The position numbers and the translations under genes were made by a program. Positions 14,429 through 24,347 of a stretch of DNA of 64,000 nt are shown one piece after another. Each line of letters opens with the position of its first letter. The first letter of the stretch is position 1. The notes beneath the pieces were generated by a model. That model had not been told where the DNA came from, did no database searches, and saw only the letters and a program-made list of their open reading frames with translations. The stretch is taken from contig NZ_JBGFSJ010000003.1 of NCBI RefSeq assembly GCF_041365695.1, forward strand, positions 439,379 to 503,378, read 5' to 3'. The DNA is from Rhodosalinus sp041365695 (GTDB taxonomy: Bacteria; Pseudomonadota; Alphaproteobacteria; Rhodobacterales; Rhodobacteraceae).

Positions 14429-17112
14429 TCCACTTCTTCGGCGGGCGCGCCCGCGATCACGGTTTCGGCGGCCTTGATCGCCGCATCGGCGTTCGCGGGA
14501 TCCTTGCCGCCGCCCTGGGCCATGTCGGGCCGGCCGCCGCCGCCCTTGCCGCCAAGCTCGGAGACGGCCGCCTTCACGATCTCCACCGCCGACAGCCGGT
14601 CCGTCAGATCGTCGGTGACGCCCGCGGCGACGGCGGCCTTGCCGCCGGCGTCGGCGATGAGCAGCACAGCGCCCGAGCCGAGCCGCGCCTTCATCTCGTC
14701 GATGAGCGGCGGAAGATCCTTGCCCGAGACGCCCGAGAGCACCTGCGAGACGAACGACACGCCCTGCACGTCCTTGGGCGCGGGCTGGCCACCCCCCTGC
14801 CCGGCCCCGCCCGCCATGGCGAGATCGCGGCGAAGCTGCGCCACCTCGTTCGACAGCTCCCTGAGCTTGGCCTGATCGGCCCGGACGCGCTCCACCAGGT
14901 GCTCGGGCGTGGTGCGCAGTTCGGCCACCGCGTCCTCGACGAGCTTGCGCAGCCGCGCGACATGGGCGCGCGCGGCCTCGCCGGTGAGCGCCTCGACCCG
15001 GCGCACGCCTGCGCTCGACGCGCTGTCGCCCAGAAGCACGAATTCCCCGATGTCGCCCGTGCGCCGGACATGGGTGCCGCCGCAAAGCTCGATGGAATAG
15101 GTCCGCCCGTCCCCGCCCTTGCCGGAGCCCGGCTGCATCCCCATCGACACCACCCGCACCTCGTCGCCGTATTTCTCGCCGAAAAGCGCCTGCGCGCCGA
15201 TGGCGCGGGCGTCGTCCGGGGTCATGATGCGCGTCTCGACCGGCGCGTTCTGCCGGATATAGGCGTTCACCTCTTCCTCGACGCGGGCGACCTCCGCCTC
15301 GGTGAGCGGCTTGGCGTGGGAAAAGTCGAACCGCAGCCGGTCCGGCGCGTTGAGCGAGCCCCGTTGCGCCACGTGATCCCCGAGCGCCTCGCGAAGCGCC
15401 TCGTGCAGGAGGTGCGTGGCCGAATGGTTGGCGCGGATCGCGGTGCGGCGGTCGTGATCGACCTCGAGCCGGGCGGACTGCCCGGGCTCCAGTACACCCT
15501 CCTCGACCTCGGCGAAGTGGATGAAGATGCCGGCCACCTTCTTCGTGTCGGTCACGCGCGCCGTGGCCGCGTCGGTGGCGATGACGCCGGTGTCGCCCAC
15601 CTGGCCCCCGGCCTCGGCGTAGAACGGGGTCTGGTTCAGCACGATCTGCACCGCCTGGCCGGGATGCGCCTGCGCCACCTCGCCCCCGTCCTGCACCAGC
15701 GCGAGCAGCTGGGCCTCGGCGGTCTCGGTGTCGTAGCCTAGGAAATCGGTGGCGCCGTGGGTCTCGGCGAGATCGTACCAGATCGCGGCGTCCTTCGCCT
15801 CTCCAGAGCCCGACCAGGCCGCGCGGGCCTTTGCCTTCTGTTCGGCCATGGCGGTCTCGAAACCCTCGGCATCCACCGCGCGGCCCTTCTCGCGCAGCGC
15901 GTCCTGGGTCAGATCGAGCGGGAAGCCATAGGTGTCGTAAAGCCGAAACGCCGTGCGGCCCGGCAGCGACGCGCCGTCGGGCAGCTCCGCAAGCTCCTCC
16001 TCCAGAAGCTTCAGCCCCCGGTCGAGCGTCTGCTGGAAGCGCGTCTCCTCAAGCTTCAGCGTCTCCTCGATGAGCGCCTGCGCGCGGCCGAGCTCGGGAT
16101 AGGCCGCGCCCATCTTGGCGACGAGCGCGGGCACCAGCCGGTGCATCAGAGGCTCCTTCACGCCCAGGAGATGGGCGTGGCGCATCGCCCGCCGCATGAT
16201 CCGGCGCAGCACGTAGCCGCGCCCGTCGTTGGACGGCATCACCCCGTCCGCAATCAGGAAGGAGGTGGAGCGCAGATGGTCCGCGATCACCCGGTGATGG
16301 GTGCGCCCCGGCCCGTCGGGATCGGTGTTCGACGCGTTGGCCGAGGCCTCGATCAGGCTGCGCATGAGGTCGGTGGCGTAATTGTCGTTGGTGCCCTGCA
16401 GGAGCGCCGCCACCCGCTCGATCCCCATGCCGGTGTCGATCGACTGCGCCGAAAGCTCGCGCCGCGTGCCGTCCTCGAACTGCTCGTACTGCATGAAGAC
16501 GAGGTTCCAGATCTCGACGAAGCGGTCGCCGTCCTCCTCCGGGCTGCCCGGGGGACCGCCCCAGTACTGCTCGCCGTGGTCGAAGAAGATCTCCGAGCAG
16601 GGGCCGCAGGGGCCGGTGGCCCCCATCATCCAGAAATTGTCGTCGGTGGCGATGCGCAGGATGCGATCGTCGGGCAGGCCCGCGACCTTCTTCCACAGAT
16701 CGGCCGCCTCGTCGTCCGTGTGATAGACGGTAACGAGCAGCCTGTCCTTCGGGATGCCGAGTTCTTTCGTGACCATCTCCCAGGCGAAGGGGATCGCCTG
16801 CTCCTTGAAGTAGTCGCCGAAGGAGAAATTGCCGAGCATCTCGAAGAAGGTGTGGTGCCGCGCGGTGTATCCGACATTGTCGAGGTCGTTGTGCTTACCC
16901 CCCGCGCGCACGCATTTCTGCGCCGTGGCCGCACGGGTGTAATCGCGGTGCTCGAGCCCCGTGAACAGGTTCTTGAACTGCACCATCCCCGAATTCGCGA
17001 ACATCAGCGTGGGGTCGTTGCGCGGCACCAGCGGGCTCGACGGCACGATCTCGTGACCCTGCCGCTTGAAATAGTCGAGGAAGGTGGTGCGGATATCGTT
17101 GAGGCTTTGCAT
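14425..17112 (-). CDS. alaS: Alanyl-tRNA synthetase
   Basis: Charges tRNA-Ala and edits mischarged Ser/Gly. The 895-aa protein starts at 'MQSLNDIRTTFLDYF' (an upstream Met at 17145 gives a non-conserved extension). Catalytic core with 'HHTFFEMLGNFSFGDYFK' (residues about 80-97), editing domain zinc motif 'NHSATHLLHEAL' plus 'CGGTHVRRTGDIG', and a C-terminal alanine/glycine-rich oligomerisation domain with 'GGKGGGGRPDMAQGGG'. Length is close to the usual 875-890. It follows recA on the same strand after a 175-nt gap filled with hairpins. Confidence 0.98.
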   Translation of the reverse strand: MQSLNDIRTTFLDYFKRQGHEIVPSSPLVPRNDPTLMFANSGMVQFKNLFTGLEHRDYTRAATAQKCVRAGGKHNDLDNVGYTARHHTFFEMLGNFSFGDYFKEQAIPFAWEMVTKELGIPKDRLLVTVYHTDDEAADLWKKVAGLPDDRILRIATDDNFWMMGATGPCGPCSEIFFDHGEQYWGGPPGSPEEDGDRFVEIWNLVFMQYEQFEDGTRRELSAQSIDTGMGIERVAALLQGTNDNYATDLMRSLIEASANASNTDPDGPGRTHHRVIADHLRSTSFLIADGVMPSNDGRGYVLRRIMRRAMRHAHLLGVKEPLMHRLVPALVAKMGAAYPELGRAQALIEETLKLEETRFQQTLDRGLKLLEEELAELPDGASLPGRTAFRLYDTYGFPLDLTQDALREKGRAVDAEGFETAMAEQKAKARAAWSGSGEAKDAAIWYDLAETHGATDFLGYDTETAEAQLLALVQDGGEVAQAHPGQAVQIVLNQTPFYAEAGGQVGDTGVIATDAATARVTDTKKVAGIFIHFAEVEEGVLEPGQSARLEVDHDRRTAIRANHSATHLLHEALREALGDHVAQRGSLNAPDRLRFDFSHAKPLTEAEVARVEEEVNAYIRQNAPVETRIMTPDDARAIGAQALFGEKYGDEVRVVSMGMQPGSGKGGDGRTYSIELCGGTHVRRTGDIGEFVLLGDSASSAGVRRVEALTGEAARAHVARLRKLVEDAVAELRTTPEHLVERVRADQAKLRELSNEVAQLRRDLAMAGGAGQGGGQPAPKDVQGVSFVSQVLSGVSGKDLPPLIDEMKARLGSGAVLLIADAGGKAAVAAGVTDDLTDRLSAVEIVKAAVSELGGKGGGGRPDMAQGGGKDPANADAAIKAAETVIAGAPAEEVE

Positions 17113-17164
17113 CGGGCGGGCGGTCTTCCGGACGGTTGATGGCATCCCCGACGGCTCGGGCGCG

Positions 17165-17261
17165 GCGCTGCGGCACGGGGCCCTGCCGGGTTCCGGAACC
17201 TCTATCCCCGTGCCGCGGCGCTGTCCATGCGAAAGGGGTCGGCCGCAGCGCCGCGCCGACC
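17165..17261 (-). terminator. Hairpin cluster between recA and alaS
   Basis: Two stem-loops lie downstream of recA. 17237-17243 (GGTCGGC) pairs with 17255-17261 (GCCGACC) over an 11-nt loop. 17165-17180 pairs with 17206-17221 through 16 bp with one G-T mismatch. Neither has a clean T tract on the minus strand, so they are candidate weak terminators or attenuators rather than textbook ones. Confidence 0.45.
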
Positions 17262-17287
17262 GCTTTCCGGGTCCGGAAGGAAGGCCC

Positions 17288-18364
17288 TCAGCCTTCCATC
17301 ACCTCGCCGTCGCCGTCGCCGCCCTCGGCCATATGGAAATCGAGCCCGTGGGCGGCGCGGATCTTGTCCTCGATCTCGAGCGCGACGGCCGTGTTCTCTT
17401 TCAGATAGGTCTTGGCGTTCTCGCGGCCCTGGCCGATGCGCTCGTCGCCGTAGCTGAACCAGCTGCCGGATTTCTCCACCACCCCGGCCTTCACGCCGAG
17501 ATCGAGAAGCTCTCCGGTCTTGGAGATGCCCTCGCCGTACATGATGTCGAACTCCACCTGCTTGAACGGCGGCGCGACTTTGTTCTTGACCACTTTCACG
17601 CGCGTGGCGTTGCCCACGACCTCGTCGCGGTCCTTGATCGAGCCGATCCGGCGGATGTCCAGGCGGACGGAGGAGTAGAACTTCAGCGCGTTGCCGCCCG
17701 TCGTCGTCTCGGGGGAGCCGAACATCACGCCGATCTTCATGCGGATCTGGTTGATGAAGATCACCATGCATTTCGACCGCGAGATGGAGCCCGTCAGCTT
17801 GCGCATGGCCTGGCTCATGAGGCGGGCCTGCACGCCCACGGACGAATCGCCCATGTCGCCCTCGAGTTCGCTCTTGGGCGTGAGGGCGGCCACCGAATCG
17901 ACCACCACCATGCTGACGGCGCCGGAGCGTACCAGCGTATCGGTGATCTCGAGCGCCTGCTCGCCGGTGTCGGGCTGGCTGATCAGCAACTCGTCGAGGT
18001 CGACGCCGAGCTTGCGGGCATATTGCGGATCGAGCGCGTGTTCCGCGTCCACGAAGGCGCAGACGCCGCCCGTCTTCTGTTCCTCCGCGACGCAATGCAG
18101 CGTCAGCGTCGTCTTGCCGGAGCTTTCCGGGCCGTAGATCTCGATGATGCGCCCCTTGGGCAGGCCGCCGATCCCGAGCGCGATGTCGAGCCCGAGCGAT
18201 CCGGTCGAGGTGGCCTCGATATCCTTCACCGGGTTGTCGGCGCCGAGCTTCATGATCGAGCCCTTGCCGAACTGGCGCTCGATCTGGGCGAGCGCGCTGT
18301 CGAGCGCCTTCTGCTTGTCCGCGCTTTTCTTGCTGTCCATGGAGAGAAGGCCTGCCGTTGCCAT
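17288..18364 (-). CDS. recA: Recombinase RecA
   Basis: ATP-dependent strand-exchange protein and LexA co-protease, 358 aa. Walker A GPESSGKT at residues 78-85, Walker B 'MVVVDSVAAL', the L2 loop 'NQIRMKIGVMFGSPETTTGGNALKF', and the acidic glycine-rich tail 'AEGGDGDGEVMEG' are all present. The ATG at 18364 has AAGGA at a good distance; a Met at residue 9 is a less likely start. An SOS box lies 52-66 nt upstream. It runs towards alaS and is divergent from a sulfotransferase-like gene. Confidence 0.99.
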   Translation of the reverse strand: MATAGLLSMDSKKSADKQKALDSALAQIERQFGKGSIMKLGADNPVKDIEATSTGSLGLDIALGIGGLPKGRIIEIYGPESSGKTTLTLHCVAEEQKTGGVCAFVDAEHALDPQYARKLGVDLDELLISQPDTGEQALEITDTLVRSGAVSMVVVDSVAALTPKSELEGDMGDSSVGVQARLMSQAMRKLTGSISRSKCMVIFINQIRMKIGVMFGSPETTTGGNALKFYSSVRLDIRRIGSIKDRDEVVGNATRVKVVKNKVAPPFKQVEFDIMYGEGISKTGELLDLGVKAGVVEKSGSWFSYGDERIGQGRENAKTYLKENTAVALEIEDKIRAAHGLDFHMAEGGDGDGEVMEG

Positions 18365-18415
18365 TGGGTTTCGTCCTTATTTCACGCGCCGCGCCGAGCG
18401 GCAATGATTGCCTTC

Positions 18416-18430
18416 GTTCACTTTGTGTTC
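18416..18430. promoter_or_regulatory. LexA/SOS box of recA
   Basis: GTTC-ACTTTGT-GTTC on the plus strand (GAAC-N7-GAAC for recA) exactly matches the direct-repeat SOS operator known for alphaproteobacterial LexA (GTTC-N7-GTTC). It lies 52-66 nt before the recA start, so recA should be SOS-induced. Confidence 0.9.
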
Positions 18431-18438
18431 TCGCTTCC

Positions 18439-18467
18439 CTTGTGAGACCAAAAAGCGAACATTTCAA
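18439..18467 (-). promoter_or_regulatory. Candidate recA promoter
   Basis: On the minus strand TTGAAA (18462-18467) is followed after 17 nt by CACAAG (18439-18444), a fair -35 and weak -10. The SOS box begins 8 nt downstream of it, where LexA could block the start region. Confidence 0.45.
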
Positions 18468-18499
18468 GTAAAATCCCTCTTGCCCGTACTTTCCCGCAC

Positions 18500-18525
18500 C
18501 ACGGTTAAGAAGTAGTTTAACCGTG
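18500..18525. promoter_or_regulatory. 9-bp dyad CACGGTTAA / TTAACCGTG
   Basis: A perfect inverted repeat (18500-18508 and 18517-18525) with an 8-nt spacer in the recA/sulfotransferase divergent region, 28 nt before the sulfotransferase-like start. It could be an operator or a leader hairpin. The spacer is 8, so it does not fit the TTAA-N7-TTAA CtrA box. Confidence 0.5.
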
Positions 18526-18552
18526 CAGGACAGGGGAGGTCGGACGCGCGCC

Positions 18553-19143
18553 ATGCTGGTTTTCGCGAAGCAGGGTCTGGTGTTTCTCGCCGTGCCCAAG
18601 ACCGGTACGACCGCCTACGCGGAGGCCCTCGCCCCCCATGCGAGCCTCGTTGTGCGCGACCCGCCCGAGCTCAAGCACGCGCCGATCTGGCGCTACAACC
18701 GCTTCTTCAGGCCGATGCTGGAAAAGTTCGCGGGCGAGATGGAGACCATCGCGGTCGTGCGCGAACCGGAAAGCTGGCTCGGGAGCTGGTATCGCTACCG
18801 GCGGCGGCCCTTCACGCGGGGCAAGCCCGTCTCCACCGAACAGCTCGGCTTCGACGCGTTCGTCCAGGGCTACCTTTCGGAGCCGCAGCCCGCCTGGGCG
18901 CGGGTCGGCAGCCAGTCGGCATTTCTCGCGCCGCGGCGCAATGGCACGGCAGCCGATCATGTCTTTCGCTACGAGGCGCCCGGATCGCTGCTGGATTTCC
19001 TCGAGGCGCGCTTGGGCGTCCGGCCGGCGCCGGCCCGGCGCAATGTGTCGCCCGAGGCGCCGCTCGAGCTTGCGCCAACAACGCGCGCGGCGTTGCGGGA
19101 GGTCTGCGCGGAGGATTACGCGCTTTGGGAGGGAAGCCGGTGA
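18553..19143 (+). CDS. Sulfotransferase-like protein
   Basis: A 196-aa cytoplasmic protein that opens with 'MLVFAKQGLVFLAVPKTGTTAYAEAL'; PKTGTT at residues 14-19 matches the 5'-phosphosulfate loop of PAPS-dependent sulfotransferases. 'IAVVREPESWLGSWYRYRRR' matches the 3'-phosphate binding Arg/Ser block. It is short compared with typical sulfotransferases (250-300 aa), but small Rhodobacterales members exist. The ATG at 18553 has GGAGG 13 nt upstream; a GTG at 18523 would add ten non-conserved residues. It is divergent from recA and convergent with cckA. The acceptor is unknown; a surface glycan is possible given the polysaccharide locus nearby. Confidence 0.75.
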   Translation: MLVFAKQGLVFLAVPKTGTTAYAEALAPHASLVVRDPPELKHAPIWRYNRFFRPMLEKFAGEMETIAVVREPESWLGSWYRYRRRPFTRGKPVSTEQLGFDAFVQGYLSEPQPAWARVGSQSAFLAPRRNGTAADHVFRYEAPGSLLDFLEARLGVRPAPARRNVSPEAPLELAPTTRAALREVCAEDYALWEGSR

Positions 19144-19170
19144 GTGCCCGGAAACGGTGGCCGCCCCGGG

Positions 19171-21465
19171 TCAGTGCAGCTGGCGCTGCACGGTTTCGGT
19201 AAGCTCATCGAGCGAGAAAGGCTTCGGGAGAAACACCGCGTTCGGGATGTCTGTGCTCTCGCGACCGAAGCTTTCCTCGGCGTAGCCCGAAACGAACACC
19301 ACCCGAATGCCGGGATGATCGCGCAGCGCCTCGCGCACCCAGCTCGGCCCGTCGCGTCCCGGCATCACCACGTCGGTCACGAAGACATCGACGTCGAGGT
19401 CGCTCCCGCGCAGCGTTTCGAGCGCCTCCTCCGCCGATCCGGCCTCCAGCACGGTATGTCCCCGCAGCCTGAGCGCACGCGACGCGAAGGCCCGCACGGG
19501 CACCTCGTCCTCGACCAGCAGCACGACCGCCTCGCGGTGTGCCAGGGCGCGCCCGGCCTCGGGCGCGGCGCCGTCCCGCGGGCTGGCCTCGGCCGCATCG
19601 GCCGGGGCGGGAAAAAGCAGCGTGAACGTCGCACCCTCCCCGGGGCCGCTGTCCACGAAGACGAAGCCGCCGGTCTGCTTGACGATGCCGTAGACCGTGG
19701 AAAGGCCGAGCCCCGTGCCCTCCCCGGTCCGCTTGGTGGTGTAGAAGGGCTCGAACACCTTGCCGATCTTGTCCGGCGGAATGCCGACGCCCTCATCCGC
19801 GACCCTGACCGCGACGTAATCACCCGGCGGCACCTCGGCGCGGTCGCGCCGCCAGGGGTCGGCGAGGTGGAGGCGCTGCGTTTCGATCCGGATCTCCCCG
19901 CCACGCGGCATGGCATCGCGCGCGTTCACAACGAGGTTCATCAGCACCTGCTCGAGCTGGCGCTTGTCGGCGCGGATCGGCGGCAGATCGGGATCATGCA
20001 CCAGCGTGAGCGACACGCGTTCGCCCACCAGTCGGTTCAGCAGATGGGTAAGATCCGCCAGCGTGTCGCGCAGGTCGAGCCGTTCCGGCCGAAGCGTCTG
20101 CTTGCGCGAGAAGGCGAGAAGCTGACCCACCAGCGCCGCGGCGCGGTTCGCGTTCTGGTGGATCTGGACAAGATCCCCGTAGTCGGGATCGCCCTGGTCG
20201 CGGCGCAGCAACAACAGATCGCAGTGCCCCGAGATCGCGGTCAGCAGATTGTTGAAGTCGTGCGCCACCCCGCCGGCGAGCTGCCCGATCGCCTGCATCT
20301 TCTGGCTTTGCACGAACTGCGCCTCCAGCGATTTGAGCTCCGTCGCGTCGTGCAGGACAGCCAGCAGCGCGGACGCCCCGCGCTCCGTGATCGCGCTCAG
20401 CGTGACCTGCACGAACACCTCCTGGTCGCGCCGCGTCAGCCGCAGGAATTCCGAGCGCACCACGCCCCTCGCCGCTTCCTCCAGCCAGGTGTCCAGGGGG
20501 CGGCCCAGCCCCTCCATCAGGTCGGCGAGCCGCGTGCCGGGCTCGGGGTCGTTGCCCAGAAGCCTTTGCGCATCGCCGTTGGCGGCGAGAACCCGCCCGT
20601 CGGCGCCAAGCTTCAGCAGCGCGACGGGCAGCCTGTCGATCGTCTCCCGGTCGGAGGCCGGCACGGGGTCCGTCCGCGCGGGCGCGGGAAACAGATAGAG
20701 ATCGCGGCGGCCGCCACCGCCCTCGCCCTCGGCCACGAGGCAATCCAGGGAGCCCTCGGCGGCAGCGACCCGGGCCACCTCTCCCGACACGGGCGGCGCG
20801 TCGAAGATCTGGCTCAGCGATTTCACCCGCGCGCCGAGCAGACGCCGCGCCGCGTCGTTCATGAACAGGATCGCGCCGCCGCGCCCGGCGGTGAGCCGCG
20901 GAATGCCGAGCGTGTCGCCGCCGCCCGCCGCGGCGGCGCGGTCCCCGAAACTTTCGACCCGCCACAGCAGCGCCCCCGGGCCGATCCGTTGCGCCGAGAG
21001 CCGCAGATTGCCCTTGCGGGTCACCACGTCCTCGCGCGCAGCACCCGCAGCCTGCGCCTTGAGCGACAGCCGGCCGAGCACGGCCGAGGGGCTGGCCAGC
21101 GTGCTGCGGAGCGCACCTGCCAGCGTCTCGTGCGCCTCTGCGTTGTAGATTCGTTCCGCCGCGGCGTTCCAGAGGCAGAGCGCCCCGGCCTCGTCGGACA
21201 GAAGGCACGGCACCGCGTCGTGCCGGACGAACTCCGCGATCGCGGCGAAGTTGCGGCGCCGGCGGCGCGCCGACCAGGTTTCCGCCGCGCGGATGATCGC
21301 CGACAGCACCAGAAGCGTCGCCCCCGCGGCGAAGGCTCCGGCGGCGAAGGCGGGCGACGGAGCCATCGCGCCCGCGGCGACCATCAAGATGCCGATGAAC
21401 GGGAGCAGCCAGAAGCGGCGCGACATCTGCCAGTCGGCACGCGGAGACGTCGCGAGAGAGAGCAT
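19171..21465 (-). CDS. cckA: Hybrid histidine kinase CckA (cell-cycle phosphorelay)
   Basis: Membrane hybrid kinase/phosphatase that feeds phosphate through ChpT to CtrA (and CpdR). The 764-aa protein has two N-terminal membrane segments ('FWLLPFIGILMVAAGAMA', 'AGAFAAGATLLVLSAIIRAA'), PAS-like regions, the H box 'QLAGGVAHDFNNLLTAISGH', N/G boxes 'LMNLVVNARDAMP' and 'GTGLGLSTVYGIVKQTGG', and a C-terminal receiver ('VLLVEDEVPVR', 'VFVTDVVMPGRDGPSW'). The 'SQKMQAIGQLAGGVAHDFNN' stretch is characteristic of CckA. Start may be ATG 21465 or GTG 21477. A CtrA-type box lies 66-80 nt upstream. Confidence 0.95.
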   Translation of the reverse strand: MLSLATSPRADWQMSRRFWLLPFIGILMVAAGAMAPSPAFAAGAFAAGATLLVLSAIIRAAETWSARRRRRNFAAIAEFVRHDAVPCLLSDEAGALCLWNAAAERIYNAEAHETLAGALRSTLASPSAVLGRLSLKAQAAGAAREDVVTRKGNLRLSAQRIGPGALLWRVESFGDRAAAAGGGDTLGIPRLTAGRGGAILFMNDAARRLLGARVKSLSQIFDAPPVSGEVARVAAAEGSLDCLVAEGEGGGGRRDLYLFPAPARTDPVPASDRETIDRLPVALLKLGADGRVLAANGDAQRLLGNDPEPGTRLADLMEGLGRPLDTWLEEAARGVVRSEFLRLTRRDQEVFVQVTLSAITERGASALLAVLHDATELKSLEAQFVQSQKMQAIGQLAGGVAHDFNNLLTAISGHCDLLLLRRDQGDPDYGDLVQIHQNANRAAALVGQLLAFSRKQTLRPERLDLRDTLADLTHLLNRLVGERVSLTLVHDPDLPPIRADKRQLEQVLMNLVVNARDAMPRGGEIRIETQRLHLADPWRRDRAEVPPGDYVAVRVADEGVGIPPDKIGKVFEPFYTTKRTGEGTGLGLSTVYGIVKQTGGFVFVDSGPGEGATFTLLFPAPADAAEASPRDGAAPEAGRALAHREAVVLLVEDEVPVRAFASRALRLRGHTVLEAGSAEEALETLRGSDLDVDVFVTDVVMPGRDGPSWVREALRDHPGIRVVFVSGYAEESFGRESTDIPNAVFLPKPFSLDELTETVQRQLH

Positions 21466-21530
21466 CGTTTCGGACACCGGGTCGGGGCACCTTTTCGATT
21501 CGAGCCACGGGCCATTACGTCCGGCGATGC

Positions 21531-21545
21531 TTAAGCGCGACTTAA
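21531..21545. promoter_or_regulatory. CtrA-type box TTAA-N7-TTAA upstream of cckA
   Basis: TTAAGCGCGACTTAA exactly matches the CtrA consensus TTAA-N7-TTAA. It lies 66-80 nt before cckA and is enclosed by an 8-bp dyad, GTCCGGCG (21519-21526) and CGCCGGAC (21546-21553). The dyad may instead form the terminator stem of the upstream methyltransferase gene. Confidence 0.65.
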
Positions 21546-21585
21546 CGCCGGACGAAGACACCTCTGAGTTGCATAATGCGCGGCC

Positions 21586-22743
21586 TCACTGGGCCGTCAA
21601 TACCGCGAGAAAGAAACCATCGCCGCTTGGGCCCGGCAACCACAGGTGGCAATCGGTCCGCACCCAACCGGGGTTTCGGGCAAGAAACGCCTCCACCTGT
21701 GCGCGGTTCTCGCCCTCGAGGACCGAACAGGTCGCATAGGCCAGCCGTCCGCCCGGCGCCACGAATTGGGCCGCGGTCTCGAGGATGCGGGCCTGCAGAG
21801 CCTCGAGCCCGGCAAGACCTTCGGGATCGAGCCGCCACTTGGCCTCGGGATCGCGCCGCCAGGACCCGCTTCCGGAACATGGCGCATCGCAGAGCACGAT
21901 ATCGAAAGGGCCCTCGGCCGCAGGATCGTCCACGATCCTGACATCTGCCTGCGCGCGCGCCGCACGCGCAGGCAGATCGCGCATGCGCCGCGGATGCGCG
22001 TCATGCGCCCAGACCGGCGCCCGCGCCAGCGCGGCGAGCGCCAGCGTCTTCCCCCCGCCTCCGGCGCAGTAATCGAGCACCCGGCCCCCCGCGCGCGGCG
22101 CAAGCCGCGCGACCACGGCCTGGCTGGCCGCGTCCTGAAGCTCCACCAGCCCGTCGAGATAGGCCCGGCTGCGCGCGACAAGACGCGCGCCTTCCGTGAC
22201 CTCGAGGGCGGTCTCGACGGTCTCGACGGGGCGCGCGCAAATCCCCTCTCCGGCGAGCGCGGCCACGGCGCCCGCGCGGTCCGTCCGCAACAGGTTCACG
22301 CGCAGATGCACCGGCGCCCGGTCGCGAAGCGCGCGCGCCGCGCCATCCGCGTCCGTCCCGAGCGAGGCCTCGAACCGGTCCCAGAGCCAATCGGGCAAAT
22401 CGCGCGCGGCCGCCCCCTCGGGCGGGTTGCCGGCGGTTCGCTCGGCCTCCGACAGGGGAGGCGGCGCGTGGCCGACACCCGTGAAGACGCTGTCCGGATC
22501 CTCGCCCGCGTCCCGCAACCGTCCCAGCATCAGCCCGCGCCCGGTGTCCGCCCCGCCCCGCGCGGCATAGGACCGCCGCCTGCGCAGCGCGTCGAAGACG
22601 AGATCGCGAAGCGCCCGGCGATCCTTCGATCCGGCGAAGCGCGAGCGCCGCGCCCAGCCCGAAAGCGCCGGCTCGGCCGGGGCGCCGGCGAGGATCTCGT
22701 CGAGGACCTCGGCGGCGGCCGCGACCCGCGCCGCGGGCGTCAC
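21586..22743 (-). CDS. RsmB-family RNA m5C methyltransferase
   Basis: SAM-dependent rRNA/tRNA cytosine-5 methyltransferase, 385 aa. An N-terminal NusB-like helical region ('SKDRRALRDLVFDALRRRRS') precedes the Rossmann domain: motif I 'VLDYCAGGGGKTLALAAL', motif IV 'IVLCDAPCSGSGSWRRDPEAKW' with the release Cys in PC, and motif VI 'LAYATCSVLEGEN' with the catalytic Cys in TC. These two cysteines separate NOL1/NOP2/Sun enzymes from other methyltransferases. It lies between guaB and cckA on the same strand, 21 nt after the guaB stop region in transcription order. The exact rRNA position is not predictable here. Confidence 0.92.
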   Translation of the reverse strand: MTPAARVAAAAEVLDEILAGAPAEPALSGWARRSRFAGSKDRRALRDLVFDALRRRRSYAARGGADTGRGLMLGRLRDAGEDPDSVFTGVGHAPPPLSEAERTAGNPPEGAAARDLPDWLWDRFEASLGTDADGAARALRDRAPVHLRVNLLRTDRAGAVAALAGEGICARPVETVETALEVTEGARLVARSRAYLDGLVELQDAASQAVVARLAPRAGGRVLDYCAGGGGKTLALAALARAPVWAHDAHPRRMRDLPARAARAQADVRIVDDPAAEGPFDIVLCDAPCSGSGSWRRDPEAKWRLDPEGLAGLEALQARILETAAQFVAPGGRLAYATCSVLEGENRAQVEAFLARNPGWVRTDCHLWLPGPSGDGFFLAVLTAQ

Positions 22744-22764
22744 GCGCCGCCCCCGCGCCTGCGC

Positions 22765-24213
<1,449 letters not shown>

Positions 24214-24347
24214 GTCCGTCCTGTCCTCGGCTGGGATCGTTTGGCGCTTCCCTATTGCATGGATGGCGGGGAGGCGAAAGACCGATTCCGGCTGGACGGG
24301 CCGCCGGTCGGGCGGCAGGCTCCGGGTGACGTGGAACGGGGGTCCGA

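Noticed and set aside
18500..18525. Reading the recA-side dyad as a CtrA box
   Set aside because: The two TTAA elements are 8 nt apart, not 7.
19144..21534. A 796-codon open frame opposite cckA
   Set aside because: Composition is that of a shadow frame and cckA on the other strand has all kinase motifs.
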